DNA of 64,000 nucleotides from CAVPGP01 sp963704025 (GTDB taxonomy: Bacteria; Actinomycetota; Thermoleophilia; Gaiellales; Gaiellaceae), in assembly GCA_963704025.1 (NCBI GenBank), contig CAVPGP010000001.1:124001-188000 (forward strand). The letters run 5' to 3'. Under the pieces are notes generated by a model. It made no database searches. It worked only from the letters and a program-made list of their open reading frames with translations, and was not told the DNA's origin. This document shows, piece by piece, positions 17,243-24,810 of the stretch (the first letter of the stretch is position 1; the number at the start of each line of letters is the position of its first letter). The translations under genes and the position numbers were made by a program.

Positions 17243-18706
17243 TCAGTACGCCCCGCGCCGGCCGAGGACGACCGGGATCGTCTGGCAGAGGATCTTCAGG
17301 TCCCACCAGAGCGACCAGTTCGTGACGTAGAGGTAGTCGAGCTTCGTCATCTCCTCGAAGGGGATGTCGTTGCGCCCGAGCACCTGCCAGAGGCCGGTGA
17401 TCCCCGGCGTCATGTCGAGCCGGCGGCTCGCCCAGCCGGTGATCAGGTCGGCCTCGTAGATCACGAAGGGCCGCGGCCCGACGAGGCTCATCTCGCCCCG
17501 GAGCACGTTCCACAGCTGCGGCAGCTCGTCGAGGCTCGTCTTGCGCAGGAACGAGCCGATCCGCGTCACACGGGGATCCTTGCCCTTGATCTTGAAGAGC
17601 GGCCCGTCGACCTCGTTCATGTGCAGGACGTCGCTCCGGGCCTGCTCCGCGCCCACGCGCATCGTCCGGAACTTGACGATCTTGAACGTCGAGCCGAGCC
17701 GGCCGCGCCGCGGCTGCCAGTAGAGCGCCGGCCCCTTGCTGTCGAGCCGGATCGCGAGCGCGATCAGCGCCAGCACAGGCGAGAGGACGAGCAGCGCGAG
17801 CCCGGAGACGGCGACGTCCATCGACCGCTTGAGCACCCGGGCGCTCCGCCCGAGACGCATGGGCGGCAGCGTCACCACGGGCATCCCCTCGACGTCGTCG
17901 AGCATCGCGTGCGAGGTGAAGATCTCGAAGTAGCGCGGGACGATCGACACGTGCACGTCCGGCCTCCGCACGGTGCGCACGAGGTCCAGCGTCTCTTCGT
18001 GGCTGCCGACGGACGAGGCCAGCAGGATGCGGTCGATCTCGAACTCCTCGACCACCTGGGCGACGTCGGCCGGCGAGCCGAGCAGCGGCCCCGGAACGGG
18101 CTCGCCCTCTCCGTCGAGGAAGCCCACGACCTCGAAGCCGTACTCGGGGTGCGCCTGGAGCTTGCGGTAGACGAGGTTCGCCTCGTTGCCGCTGCCCACG
18201 ATCAGCGTCCGCCGCGGCTCCATGATCCGCGGCAGGATCCAGCTGCGGATCGACCCGCGGGTGATCGGGATCAGCACGAGCGACGCGCCGATGAAGATGA
18301 AGCTCTCGACCGGGGTGTAGATCCACCAGCCGGAGAAGTGGTCGACCGCCTGCGAGAGCACGAGGTAGCCGAGCGAGCCGACGAGCAGGGCGTGGAAGAG
18401 GTCGCGGACCTCGTCGAAGCTCGAGACCGAGATCCGGAGGCTGTCGTTGTCATAGAGGTTGTGCGCGGTGAAGACGCCGAGCCAGATCACCGGCGCGGTG
18501 GCGAAGACGAGCACGAGGAACCACCTTGGGCCCGAGACGGGCGGCAGCGGCGCGATCCGGTCGGCGATGGCGTACGTCACCAGGTAGGCGAGGACGAGCA
18601 TCAGCACGTCGCCGACCGCCAGGATCCGCGTGCGGCCCCGCCGCAGCCCACGCGGCTCCTTCGCCGTCGCCGGCGCCTGCAAGGCGTTGTCCAAACTCAC
18701 ACTCAT
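17243..18706 (-). CDS. Exopolysaccharide polyprenyl glycosylphosphotransferase
   Basis: A 487-residue initiating sugar transferase of the WbaP/WcaJ type. Four or five N-terminal membrane helices and a CoA-binding-like Rossmann domain (T-L-I-V-G-S-G-N-E-A) are followed by a fifth helix and the bacterial sugar-transferase domain with K-R-S-M-D-V, K-F-R-T-M-R, L-R-K-T-S-L-D-E-L-P-Q and P-G-I-T-G-L-W-Q. It transfers a sugar-1-phosphate from an NDP-sugar to undecaprenyl phosphate, starting each repeat unit. The ATG at 18706 has a GAGGACG Shine-Dalgarno; the frame runs further upstream but is out of family there. It diverges from the ABC-transporter operon. Confidence 0.93.
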   Translation of the reverse strand: MSVSLDNALQAPATAKEPRGLRRGRTRILAVGDVLMLVLAYLVTYAIADRIAPLPPVSGPRWFLVLVFATAPVIWLGVFTAHNLYDNDSLRISVSSFDEVRDLFHALLVGSLGYLVLSQAVDHFSGWWIYTPVESFIFIGASLVLIPITRGSIRSWILPRIMEPRRTLIVGSGNEANLVYRKLQAHPEYGFEVVGFLDGEGEPVPGPLLGSPADVAQVVEEFEIDRILLASSVGSHEETLDLVRTVRRPDVHVSIVPRYFEIFTSHAMLDDVEGMPVVTLPPMRLGRSARVLKRSMDVAVSGLALLVLSPVLALIALAIRLDSKGPALYWQPRRGRLGSTFKIVKFRTMRVGAEQARSDVLHMNEVDGPLFKIKGKDPRVTRIGSFLRKTSLDELPQLWNVLRGEMSLVGPRPFVIYEADLITGWASRRLDMTPGITGLWQVLGRNDIPFEEMTKLDYLYVTNWSLWWDLKILCQTIPVVLGRRGAY

Positions 18707-18825
18707 TCGTCCTCGTCCCTCCCGCAGATGACCCCTCGATCTCCCACGAAGTATTCGGTGCCGCCGGTGGGATTTGTAGGCCAGAACAGGAAAACCGGCC
18801 GGACGCCTGATCAGCCGCGCGCCGC

Positions 18826-18841
18826 CTAACCAAACGGCTAG
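18826..18841. promoter_or_regulatory. Palindromic operator candidate, site 2
   Basis: CTAACC-AAAC-GGCTAG has the same 6-4-6 layout as the sites at 10873 and 24553, with one mismatch to the perfect palindrome. It lies in the 255-base divergent region between the sugar transferase and the exporter/RiPP operon. The rest of that region holds the GAGGACG and AGGAG ribosome sites and a TAATGT box at 18898. Confidence 0.5.
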
Positions 18842-18961
18842 GTCCCGGGCCGGGGAGAGCTTCCGGGTCCGGTCTACCCCGTCGAGCAAGGGCTGCCTAA
18901 TGTGCAAGTGCCGGGGCGGCACCGGCTCGACTATGGGTTCTGTGACGATCAGGAGACTTCG

Positions 18962-19969
18962 GTGACGGCCTCGACCGTGACAGCGGTCGCCGCCGCCCCG
19001 ACCTCCGGGACGAGCGCGGCGGCGCCGCCTCCGGCAATCGAGGTCGTCGACGTGGCCAAGCGGTTCGGCCAACGGCAGGCGCTCGGGTGCGTGTCGCTCA
19101 CCGTCCAGGAGGGGGAGGTGCACGCGCTCCTCGGCCCGAACGGAGCAGGCAAGACGACGCTCCTCCGGATCCTCAGCGGGATCGTCAGCCCGGACGCCGG
19201 CACCGCGCGGCTCCTGGGTGGCAAGCCGAGCGAGATGAGCCGCTGCATCGGGCTCGTCCCGGCAGGCGAGCGCAACTTCTACCTGCGGATCTCCGCGCTC
19301 GAGAACCTCGTCTTCTTCGCGCGGCTGCACGGGCTGCGACGCCGCGACGCGGTCGCCCGCGCCCACACGGCGCTCGAGGACGTCGGCCTCGGCGGCGAGC
19401 ACGCGCTGCGCGTCAGCCAGCTCTCGAAGGGCATGCAGCGGCGGCTCGCGATCGCGCGGGCGCTCCTTCACTCGCCCCGCGTGCTGCTCGTCGACGAGGC
19501 GACGCACGATCTCGATCCGACCGCGGCCCGTCAGGTGCGTGAGCTCGTCGGCGGTGCGGCGGCGGGTCGCGAGATCGCCGTCGTCTGGGCGACGCAGCGG
19601 CTGGACGAGATCGCCGGCTTCGCCCGGCGGGTGACGTTGCTCGACTCCGGCGAGACGCGCTTCGTCGGCTCCGTCGACGAGCTGATCGAGCACTCGCTCG
19701 TCCGGCGGTACGTGCTCTCGGTCCGGAGCGCCGACTCGCATCCCGGCCGGGTCGCGGCGGCTGCGACGGAGGCGCTCGCGGGCAGCGGCACGGTGGCGCC
19801 CGTGGTGGGCGACTCGAGCAGGTTCGTGCTCGAGCTCGACGAGGACGTCGTCCTGGGCGACGCGCTCGCCTCTCTGAGCCGGGCGGCGTTCAGCGTGGTC
19901 GCATGCAGGCCGGACCGGTCGGAGATCGAAGAAGCGTTCGTGACGCTGACCCGGCGGACCGAGCCGTGA
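18962..19969 (+). CDS. ABC transporter ATP-binding protein
   Basis: A 335-residue ATPase. The GTG at 18962 has AGGAG at 18951-18955, six bases upstream; a GTG 60 bases earlier lacks this. Walker A is G-P-N-G-A-G-K-T-T, the signature loop is L-S-K-G-M-Q (variant of LSGGQ), and Walker B runs into an unusual D-loop, V-D-E-A-T-H-D-L-D-P, where most ABC-2 ATPases have D-E-P-T-x-G-L-D-P. A C-terminal extension of about 90 residues follows, as in DrrA-type proteins. It is the first gene of the operon that holds the RiPP maturation genes, so it probably powers export of the mature peptide; polysaccharide export is the alternative. Confidence 0.88.
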   Translation: MTASTVTAVAAAPTSGTSAAAPPPAIEVVDVAKRFGQRQALGCVSLTVQEGEVHALLGPNGAGKTTLLRILSGIVSPDAGTARLLGGKPSEMSRCIGLVPAGERNFYLRISALENLVFFARLHGLRRRDAVARAHTALEDVGLGGEHALRVSQLSKGMQRRLAIARALLHSPRVLLVDEATHDLDPTAARQVRELVGGAAAGREIAVVWATQRLDEIAGFARRVTLLDSGETRFVGSVDELIEHSLVRRYVLSVRSADSHPGRVAAAATEALAGSGTVAPVVGDSSRFVLELDEDVVLGDALASLSRAAFSVVACRPDRSEIEEAFVTLTRRTEP

Positions 19970-20820
19970 CGGCGCTCGTCCCGCGTGCGGGGCGTCTGCC
20001 CGGGTTCCTGGGCGAGCTGCGCAAGCTCTCGGCCTTCCTCCGCCGCGACTTCCTGGTCGCCTGGAGCTACCGGCTCTCGTTCCTGACGAGCCTGCTCAGC
20101 CTCGTCGGCGCAGCCTTCATCTTCTACTTCGTCGGCCTGATGGTCGATCCGACGAAGCTGCCCGAGGTCGCGGGCACGCAGGTCAGCTACCTCGAGTTCG
20201 CCGCCGTCGGCATGGCGCTGAGCGGCGTCATCCATCTCGGCCTCGAGCGGGTCTCGACGGCGATGAGGTCCGAGCAGCTGATGGGCACGTTGGAATCGCT
20301 GCTGTCGACGCCCACCTCGCATGCGACGGTGCAGATCGGCTCCGTGCTCTTCGACTTCCTCTTCATCCCGGTGCGGATGGGGATCTTCCTGGCCGCGTTG
20401 ATGGTGGCCTTCGGCGTCCAGCTCCAGGTCGGCGCCGTCCCGCAGACGCTCCTGCTTCTGCTGGTCTTCGTCCCATTCGTGTGGGGCCTCGGCGTGCTCG
20501 CCGCGGCGATGACGCTGACCTTCCGCCGCGGCGGCGGCGTCGTGGCGATGGCGGTCCTGGGCGTGACGCTCGTCTCCGGGGTCTACTTCCCGGTCGGCCT
20601 GCTGCCCGGCTGGCTGCAGTCCGTGGCGCAGGCGAGCCCGATCGCGGTCACGGTCACCGCCATGCGCGACGCGCTGCTGGGCGGCGCCGGCTGGGGCGAG
20701 ATCGCGCCAAAGGCGCTCCTGATCCTGCCGGCCTCCCTCGTCTCGGTCGCGCTCGGGACGGTCGCCTTCCGGCTCGCGCTCCGCCGCGAGCGCCGTCTCG
20801 GCACGCTGGGGACCTATTGA
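19966..20820 (+). CDS. ABC-2 type transporter permease
   Basis: A 284-residue permease with six predicted membrane segments, including S-F-L-T-S-L-L-S-L-V-G-A-A-F-I-F-Y-F and T-L-L-L-L-L-V-F-V-P-F-V-W-G-L-G-V-L. A-M-R-S-E-Q-L-M-G-T-L-E-S-L-L resembles the coupling-helix motif of ABC-2 permeases. The GTG start overlaps the ATPase stop by 4 bases. It forms the membrane half of the exporter with the preceding gene. Confidence 0.87.
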   Translation: MTALVPRAGRLPGFLGELRKLSAFLRRDFLVAWSYRLSFLTSLLSLVGAAFIFYFVGLMVDPTKLPEVAGTQVSYLEFAAVGMALSGVIHLGLERVSTAMRSEQLMGTLESLLSTPTSHATVQIGSVLFDFLFIPVRMGIFLAALMVAFGVQLQVGAVPQTLLLLLVFVPFVWGLGVLAAAMTLTFRRGGGVVAMAVLGVTLVSGVYFPVGLLPGWLQSVAQASPIAVTVTAMRDALLGGAGWGEIAPKALLILPASLVSVALGTVAFRLALRRERRLGTLGTY

Positions 20821-21917
20821 GCGCGGTCGGCCTCCCGCAGACGAGCATCGGCGGACACCCGCTCGCACCCAGCCGGGAGGTCCAGCTGTGGGAGAGCGTG
20901 GAACGCCTCGTCGAGCGCGCCTCTCGCTACTCCGACCTGGAGGCGCACGGGCTGCAGCACCTCGCACCTGCGCGCGTGCGGCGGCTCGGGTACGCGGTTC
21001 CCGAACGCGTCCTCACGGCCCAGCGCTGGGCCGCCGTCTGCTCGATGCTCGCGCCGCTCGTGCTCGGCCGGATCGTCACGACCGTCGACGAGCCCGTGGT
21101 GCTGATGAAGGGCCCCGAGCTCGCCCTCCGGTACCCCGACCCGGCCTGGCGTCCCTACCGCGACCTCGACGTCCTCGTCTCCGACGCCGCAGGCGTCTGG
21201 CAGGCGCTGCGCGACGCCGGCTTCGAGGAGACCGGAGATCCCGAGCTCTATCGCGACCTGCACCACCTGCGCCCGCTCGTCCTGCCCAAGCTGCCTCTGA
21301 TCGTCGAGATCCACGCGCGGCCGAAGTGGATCGAAGGCCTCACCCCACCCGACACCGGCGAGCTGGTGGAGACGGCCGTGCCCTCGCGACTCGGCGTCGA
21401 CGGGCTGTTGACGCTCGAACCGGCGCGGCACGCAGTCTCGCTGGCCGCCCACGCCTGGGCGCACGTCCCGCTGAGCCGGATCGTCCATCTGGTCGACATC
21501 GCAGCGATGTCCGCGGAGGTCGACCGGAGCGAGCTCGACGAGGTGGCGAGCGGTTGGGGCGTCGGACGCGTCTGGCGCGTGACGAGCCGCGCGGTGGACG
21601 GCCTGCTCTTCGGGAGGACGCGCCCGCTCTCGGGCCGGAGCTGGGCACGGCACCTCTGGCACGTCCGCGAGCGTACGGTGCTCGACCGTCACCTCCAGCG
21701 CTGGCTCTCGCCTTACTGGGGCCTCCCGCCGCGACGGGCGCTCGGCCTGACTGCGACGGAGCTCCGCCGTGAGCTGCGGCCCGCGCCGGGCGAGACGTGG
21801 CGTCAGAAGCTGCAACAGACGCTGCGGGCGCTCCGCGATGCGTTCATCCGCCTGTCCGATCACGATCGCTCGCTGACCACCGCAACCACGCCGTCGGAGC
21901 GAGAGGACAGTCCATGA
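20817..21917 (+). CDS. Nucleotidyltransferase family protein (NTP_transf_5-like), RiPP accessory
   Basis: About 366 residues. The stretch V-V-L-M-K-G-P-E-L-A, then Y-R-D-L-D-V-L-V, matches the active-site zone of uncharacterised nucleotidyltransferases of the PF14907 type (D-x-D metal ligands). It starts at TTG 20817, overlapping the permease stop by 4 bases (TTGA), and ends overlapping the PqqD-like gene by 4 bases. Proteins of this family are known companions of lasso-peptide clusters that also carry HprK-like kinases, where they are suspected to add a nucleotide or phosphate group. The substrate here is not known; the peptide at 24628 is the obvious candidate. Confidence 0.75.
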   Translation: MSAVGLPQTSIGGHPLAPSREVQLWESVERLVERASRYSDLEAHGLQHLAPARVRRLGYAVPERVLTAQRWAAVCSMLAPLVLGRIVTTVDEPVVLMKGPELALRYPDPAWRPYRDLDVLVSDAAGVWQALRDAGFEETGDPELYRDLHHLRPLVLPKLPLIVEIHARPKWIEGLTPPDTGELVETAVPSRLGVDGLLTLEPARHAVSLAAHAWAHVPLSRIVHLVDIAAMSAEVDRSELDEVASGWGVGRVWRVTSRAVDGLLFGRTRPLSGRSWARHLWHVRERTVLDRHLQRWLSPYWGLPPRRALGLTATELRRELRPAPGETWRQKLQQTLRALRDAFIRLSDHDRSLTTATTPSEREDSP

Positions 21918-22189
21918 AAAAGCTGAAGCTGCGCGAAGCCGACCTCGCCTGGCGCACGATCGAGGACGAGGTCGTGGTCGTCGACGTTCGCTCGTCGACG
22001 TATCTCGCGACGAACGACGCCGGCACGCGGCTCTGGGCCCGCCTCGGAGAGGGCGCGACGCGGGACGAGCTCGTCGCCGAGCTGGTCGAGACCTGGGGAA
22101 TCGACGCCGAGGCAGCCGGCGCCGACGTCGACCGCTTCCTGGACCAGCTGCGCCGGCGGGCGCTCCTCGAGGATGAAGCGGTTTCTTGA
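21914..22189 (+). CDS. PqqD-like RiPP recognition protein (lasso B1)
   Basis: A 91-residue protein with the PqqD fold: strand-rich V-V-V-V-D-V-R-S-S-T-Y-L-A-T-N-D-A-G-T, then helical L-W-A-R-L-G-E-G-A-T-R-D-E-L-V. It is the RiPP recognition element that binds the YxxPxLxxxG leader of lasso precursors and delivers it to the B2 protease. The ATG at 21914 follows AGAGGA by about 8 bases and overlaps the upstream stop by 4 bases. The next gene (B2) starts 17 bases before this one ends, the usual B1-B2 arrangement. Confidence 0.88.
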   Translation: MKKLKLREADLAWRTIEDEVVVVDVRSSTYLATNDAGTRLWARLGEGATRDELVAELVETWGIDAEAAGADVDRFLDQLRRRALLEDEAVS

Positions 22190-22547
22190 TCCCGCCGCGT
22201 GGCGCGCGGCGATCTGGGCACGGCGCGCCGCCGGGTCGGTGCGGCGCCAGCTGCGCCGGAGCCGCGTCGACGACCTCGTAGTGCCGCCCCCGCCTCGGCT
22301 CCCGGCCGCGGCCGAGCGCGGCGTCTACGCGGCGCTTCGCCGCCTGCCGAGCACGTGCCTCGAGCGCGCGTTCGTGCTGCAGACGTGGCACGCCTCCCAG
22401 GGCGACCCGCGCGAAGTGGTGATCGGCGTCATCGGGCCCAAGCGCGGATTCGACGCCCACGCGTGGCTCGACGGCGAGGGCGGCCCGCTCGCGGAGCCGT
22501 TCTCCGAGATCATGCGGCTCCCGCCTCGTGGCGCCGCGGCCCGGTGA
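22173..22547 (+). CDS. Lasso peptide biosynthesis B2 protein (transglutaminase-like leader peptidase)
   Basis: A 124-residue cysteine protease. The catalytic triad can be read as Cys62 (S-T-C-L-E-R), His96 (F-D-A-H-A-W) and Asp100 (L-D-G), the standard order of transglutaminase-like B2 proteins. It should cut the leader of the precursor two residues after the conserved Thr. The N-terminal 45 residues are basic and less conserved. It overlaps the B1 gene by 17 bases and the cyclase gene by 4 bases, so B1, B2 and C are translationally coupled. Confidence 0.9.
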   Translation: MKRFLDPAAWRAAIWARRAAGSVRRQLRRSRVDDLVVPPPPRLPAAAERGVYAALRRLPSTCLERAFVLQTWHASQGDPREVVIGVIGPKRGFDAHAWLDGEGGPLAEPFSEIMRLPPRGAAAR

Positions 22548-23734
22548 CCGCTCCGACCCGTCTCCAGCCGCTGGAGGTGGCGACCGGCCTCATCCTGGGC
22601 ACGTCGACGCGCTCGGTCGGCCCGCCGCGCCACGACACGCCGCAGCAGGCGCTCGAAGACGCCGTGCGCCCGGCGCTCGAGCGCGCCCCGTGCCTCGTCA
22701 GCTTCTCCGGCGGCCGAGACTCCTCGACGGTCCTGGCCGCCGCGACCGCGGTCGCGCGCCGCGAGGGCCTACCGCTGCCGATCCCGGCGACTCACCGCTT
22801 CGCGGGCGCCGACGGCGCCGGCGAGACCGAGTGGCAGGAGCTCGTGGTCGAGCACCTCGGGCTCGACGAATGGCTTCGGCTCGAGCTCTCGGACGAGCTG
22901 GACTGCGTCGGTCCTCAGGCGCAGCAGCTGCTGCGCAGGCACGGGCTCCTCTGGCCGTGCAACCTGCACTTCCACGCCCCCTTGATCGAGGCAGCCTCCG
23001 GCGGCGCGCTGCTGACCGGGATCGGCGGCGACGAGCTCTTCAGCACCTCTCGCTGGTGGCGCATCCACGACGTCCTGGGCGGGAGGAGCGCACCCCGGCC
23101 GCGCGACGGGCTCTCTCTCGGCCTGGCGCTCGCGCCCAGCCGCGCCCGCCGCGCCTTCCTGAAGCGGCGCACGCCGCCGCCGCCGCTGCCGTGGCTGACG
23201 CCGGACGCCCTCGAGGAGGTCTGGCAGCTGCTCGTCTCCGACGAGGCGACCGAGCCGGTCGGCTGGGCCGCGGCGCTCCGCTATCGCGTCAGCCGCCGCT
23301 ACCTCGACGTCGGCGCGCAGCACCTGACGGTGATCGCGCACGACTCGGGGGTCACCGTTCATCATCCGATGATCGACGACGGCGTCGTGGCGTCGATCTC
23401 GTCGCTCGGCCGCCGCGAACGCTTTCGCACCCGAACGGAGGGCATGCAGCTCCTGGCCGCCGGCCTGCTGCCGCCCGCCGTCCTCTCCCGCTCCAGCAAG
23501 GCGCGCTTCGACGGAGCGTTCTGGCACCGCCACAGCCGCGCGCTCGTCGCACGGTGGCAGGGCGAGGGGGTCGACACCGACGTCGTCGACCTCGAGCGGC
23601 TCCGGGCGGAGTGGACGTCTTCCGATCCGAACCCGCGGACGTTCACGCTCCTCCAGTTCGTGTTCCTGGCGGTCGAGGCGGCGTCAGCGGCGGGCGAGCG
23701 ACCCGAGCAGGAGCTCGCCGGCTCGGCGCAGTGA
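22544..23734 (+). CDS. Asparagine-synthetase-like lasso cyclase (C protein), short form
   Basis: A 396-residue protein with the ATP-pyrophosphatase domain of asparagine synthetase: PP-loop S-F-S-G-G-R-D-S-S at about 53-61 and I-G-G-D-E-L-F-S about 100 residues later. In lasso biosynthesis the C protein adenylates an Asp/Glu side chain and joins it to the new N-terminus. Typical C proteins have about 600 residues with a dead glutaminase domain; this one lacks that domain almost entirely. GTG 22544 overlaps the B2 stop by 4 bases. The last 51 bases overlap the convergent kinase gene. Confidence 0.85.
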   Translation: MTAPTRLQPLEVATGLILGTSTRSVGPPRHDTPQQALEDAVRPALERAPCLVSFSGGRDSSTVLAAATAVARREGLPLPIPATHRFAGADGAGETEWQELVVEHLGLDEWLRLELSDELDCVGPQAQQLLRRHGLLWPCNLHFHAPLIEAASGGALLTGIGGDELFSTSRWWRIHDVLGGRSAPRPRDGLSLGLALAPSRARRAFLKRRTPPPPLPWLTPDALEEVWQLLVSDEATEPVGWAAALRYRVSRRYLDVGAQHLTVIAHDSGVTVHHPMIDDGVVASISSLGRRERFRTRTEGMQLLAAGLLPPAVLSRSSKARFDGAFWHRHSRALVARWQGEGVDTDVVDLERLRAEWTSSDPNPRTFTLLQFVFLAVEAASAAGERPEQELAGSAQ

Positions 23735-24541
23735 GCCCCAGCCGTGCGGGCGCCCGAGCTCGAAGGCGGGCAGCGCCACCAGGTCGAGCAGCGCCTCCGG
23801 GTGGACCGGCGGCAGCCGAAGCCCGGCGTGCACGAAGAGGCGCGCCAGGCGCTCGCCCGGCGAGACCTCGCCGAGCGTGAGCCCGTCGGCCCAGGCGAGG
23901 TAGACGAAGCCCCGCAGCGGCAGCCGCTCGGGGACAGCCGGGAGCAGCAGCCGCCACCGCTCGCGCGCGCCGACGACGCCGATGTACTCCCCCACGCCCA
24001 GCCGCTTCGCCGGCTCCTCGCGCAGGTCGAGCGCCCGCGGCCCGACGAACGTCAGTCCGTCGGCGCAGATCAGCATGTCGTCGCAGACGATCGCCACGCC
24101 CTGGGCGGCGAGCCACGCCAGGGTGGAGCTCTTGCCGGTCTCGCGGTCCCCGAGGAGCGCCCAGACGCCCCCGTCAACCACGAAGGCGCCGCCGTGAAAG
24201 GACTGGCGCCCGACCCAACGCGCGACGACGGCCGCCGCAGGCGCGAGATACGGATGCACCAGGTCCGCGGCACCGAGCGGATCCGGGGTCACGACCTCGG
24301 CCAGCCCCGCGACCCGGTCGAGCCGGATCTCGCCCCCGTTTCGGAGCTTCAGCAGCGCGTGGTCGCCGGTGACCGCCTCCGTCTCGGCCTCGGACATGCC
24401 GATGCTCGTCGTGAGCCGGAGGCGAGGCCACGACCGGTGTGCGGCGACCAGCAGCTCGGACGCGCCCTCGAGCCCGGCGATCCTGATGCCGTACGCGCCG
24501 CGCAGCTCGGCGCCGCCGGGGTCGGACCTCGCCGCGGCCAT
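23684..24541 (-). CDS. HprK-like kinase associated with RiPP cluster
   Basis: A 285-residue protein resembling the C-terminal domain of HPr kinase. Walker A reads G-D-R-E-T-G-K-S-S at 131-139, followed by C-D-D at 153-155. In paeninodin-type lasso clusters such kinases phosphorylate the C-terminal serine of the precursor. Here the precursor ends N-C-S-P, with Ser one residue from the end. ATG 24541 gives M-A-A-A-R-S; an ATG at 24601 would extend 20 residues across the operator and is less likely. The gene is divergent from the precursor and overlaps the cyclase 3' end by 51 bases tail to tail. Confidence 0.8.
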   Translation of the reverse strand: MAAARSDPGGAELRGAYGIRIAGLEGASELLVAAHRSWPRLRLTTSIGMSEAETEAVTGDHALLKLRNGGEIRLDRVAGLAEVVTPDPLGAADLVHPYLAPAAAVVARWVGRQSFHGGAFVVDGGVWALLGDRETGKSSTLAWLAAQGVAIVCDDMLICADGLTFVGPRALDLREEPAKRLGVGEYIGVVGARERWRLLLPAVPERLPLRGFVYLAWADGLTLGEVSPGERLARLFVHAGLRLPPVHPEALLDLVALPAFELGRPHGWGSLRRAGELLLGSLARR

Positions 24542-24552
24542 CGAATGCAACT

Positions 24553-24568
24553 CTAGCCATCTGGTCAG
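24553..24568. promoter_or_regulatory. Palindromic operator candidate, site 3
   Basis: CTAGCC-ATCT-GGTCAG matches the 6-4-6 sites at 10873 and 18826 with two bases changed in the right arm. It lies between the kinase start and the precursor promoter, ending directly before the TTGCCG -35 box. Its centre is about 43 bases before the predicted start of transcription, the usual place for a LuxR-type activator. Confidence 0.5.
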
Positions 24569-24597
24569 TTGCCGAACGTGCACAACGGAGTTACGGT
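24569..24597 (+). promoter_or_regulatory. Promoter of RiPP precursor gene
   Basis: TTGCCG (24569-24574) and TACGGT (24592-24597) are separated by exactly 17 bases. The expected transcript would begin near 24604, leaving a leader of about 24 bases that contains the AAGGGGG ribosome site at 24617-24623. Confidence 0.5.
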
Positions 24598-24627
24598 GCA
24601 TGTAGCACCGACTATCAAGGGGGCGCG

Positions 24628-24801
24628 TTGACGGCTTCGAAATCTGAGTTGCAGGTTGCGTACGAGCCGCCGGTTCTCCGGACAGTCGGTTCGCTGCACG
24701 AGTTGACGCTCAGCGGGAACGACGTGCCGTGCATCTGGAACAAGACGCTCGGCCCTCCCGACTACTGGACGTTCATCCCGATCTCGAACTGCTCTCCTTA
24801 G
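24628..24801 (+). CDS. Lasso-type RiPP precursor peptide
   Basis: A 57-codon gene starting TTG, with AAGGGGG four bases upstream; no ATG or GTG is available in frame. The leader carries Y12-x-x-P15-x-L17-x3-G21-x5-T27, the exact spacing of the actinobacterial lasso leader bound by PqqD-like B1 proteins. Thr27 at the -2 position predicts cleavage after Leu28, giving a 29-residue core that begins S-G-N-D-V-P-C and ends I-S-N-C-S-P. The core has Cys at positions 7 and 27, Asp at 4 and 17, and no Asp or Glu at 7, 8 or 9, where lasso rings close. The genes for B1, B2, C, kinase, nucleotidyltransferase and exporter lie within 6 kb. The precursor call is strong; the final structure is open. Confidence 0.85.
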   Translation: MTASKSELQVAYEPPVLRTVGSLHELTLSGNDVPCIWNKTLGPPDYWTFIPISNCSP

Positions 24802-24810
24802 GAAGCGCTT

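Noticed and set aside
16856..18829. A 657-codon open frame antisense to the sugar transferase
   Set aside because: A shadow frame; the opposite strand carries the full sugar-transferase motif series and membrane helices.
17243..19741. Extension of the sugar transferase start to 19741
   Set aside because: The added part is Arg/Asp-rich antisense of the ABC ATPase; ATG 18706 has a Shine-Dalgarno and starts the conserved protein.
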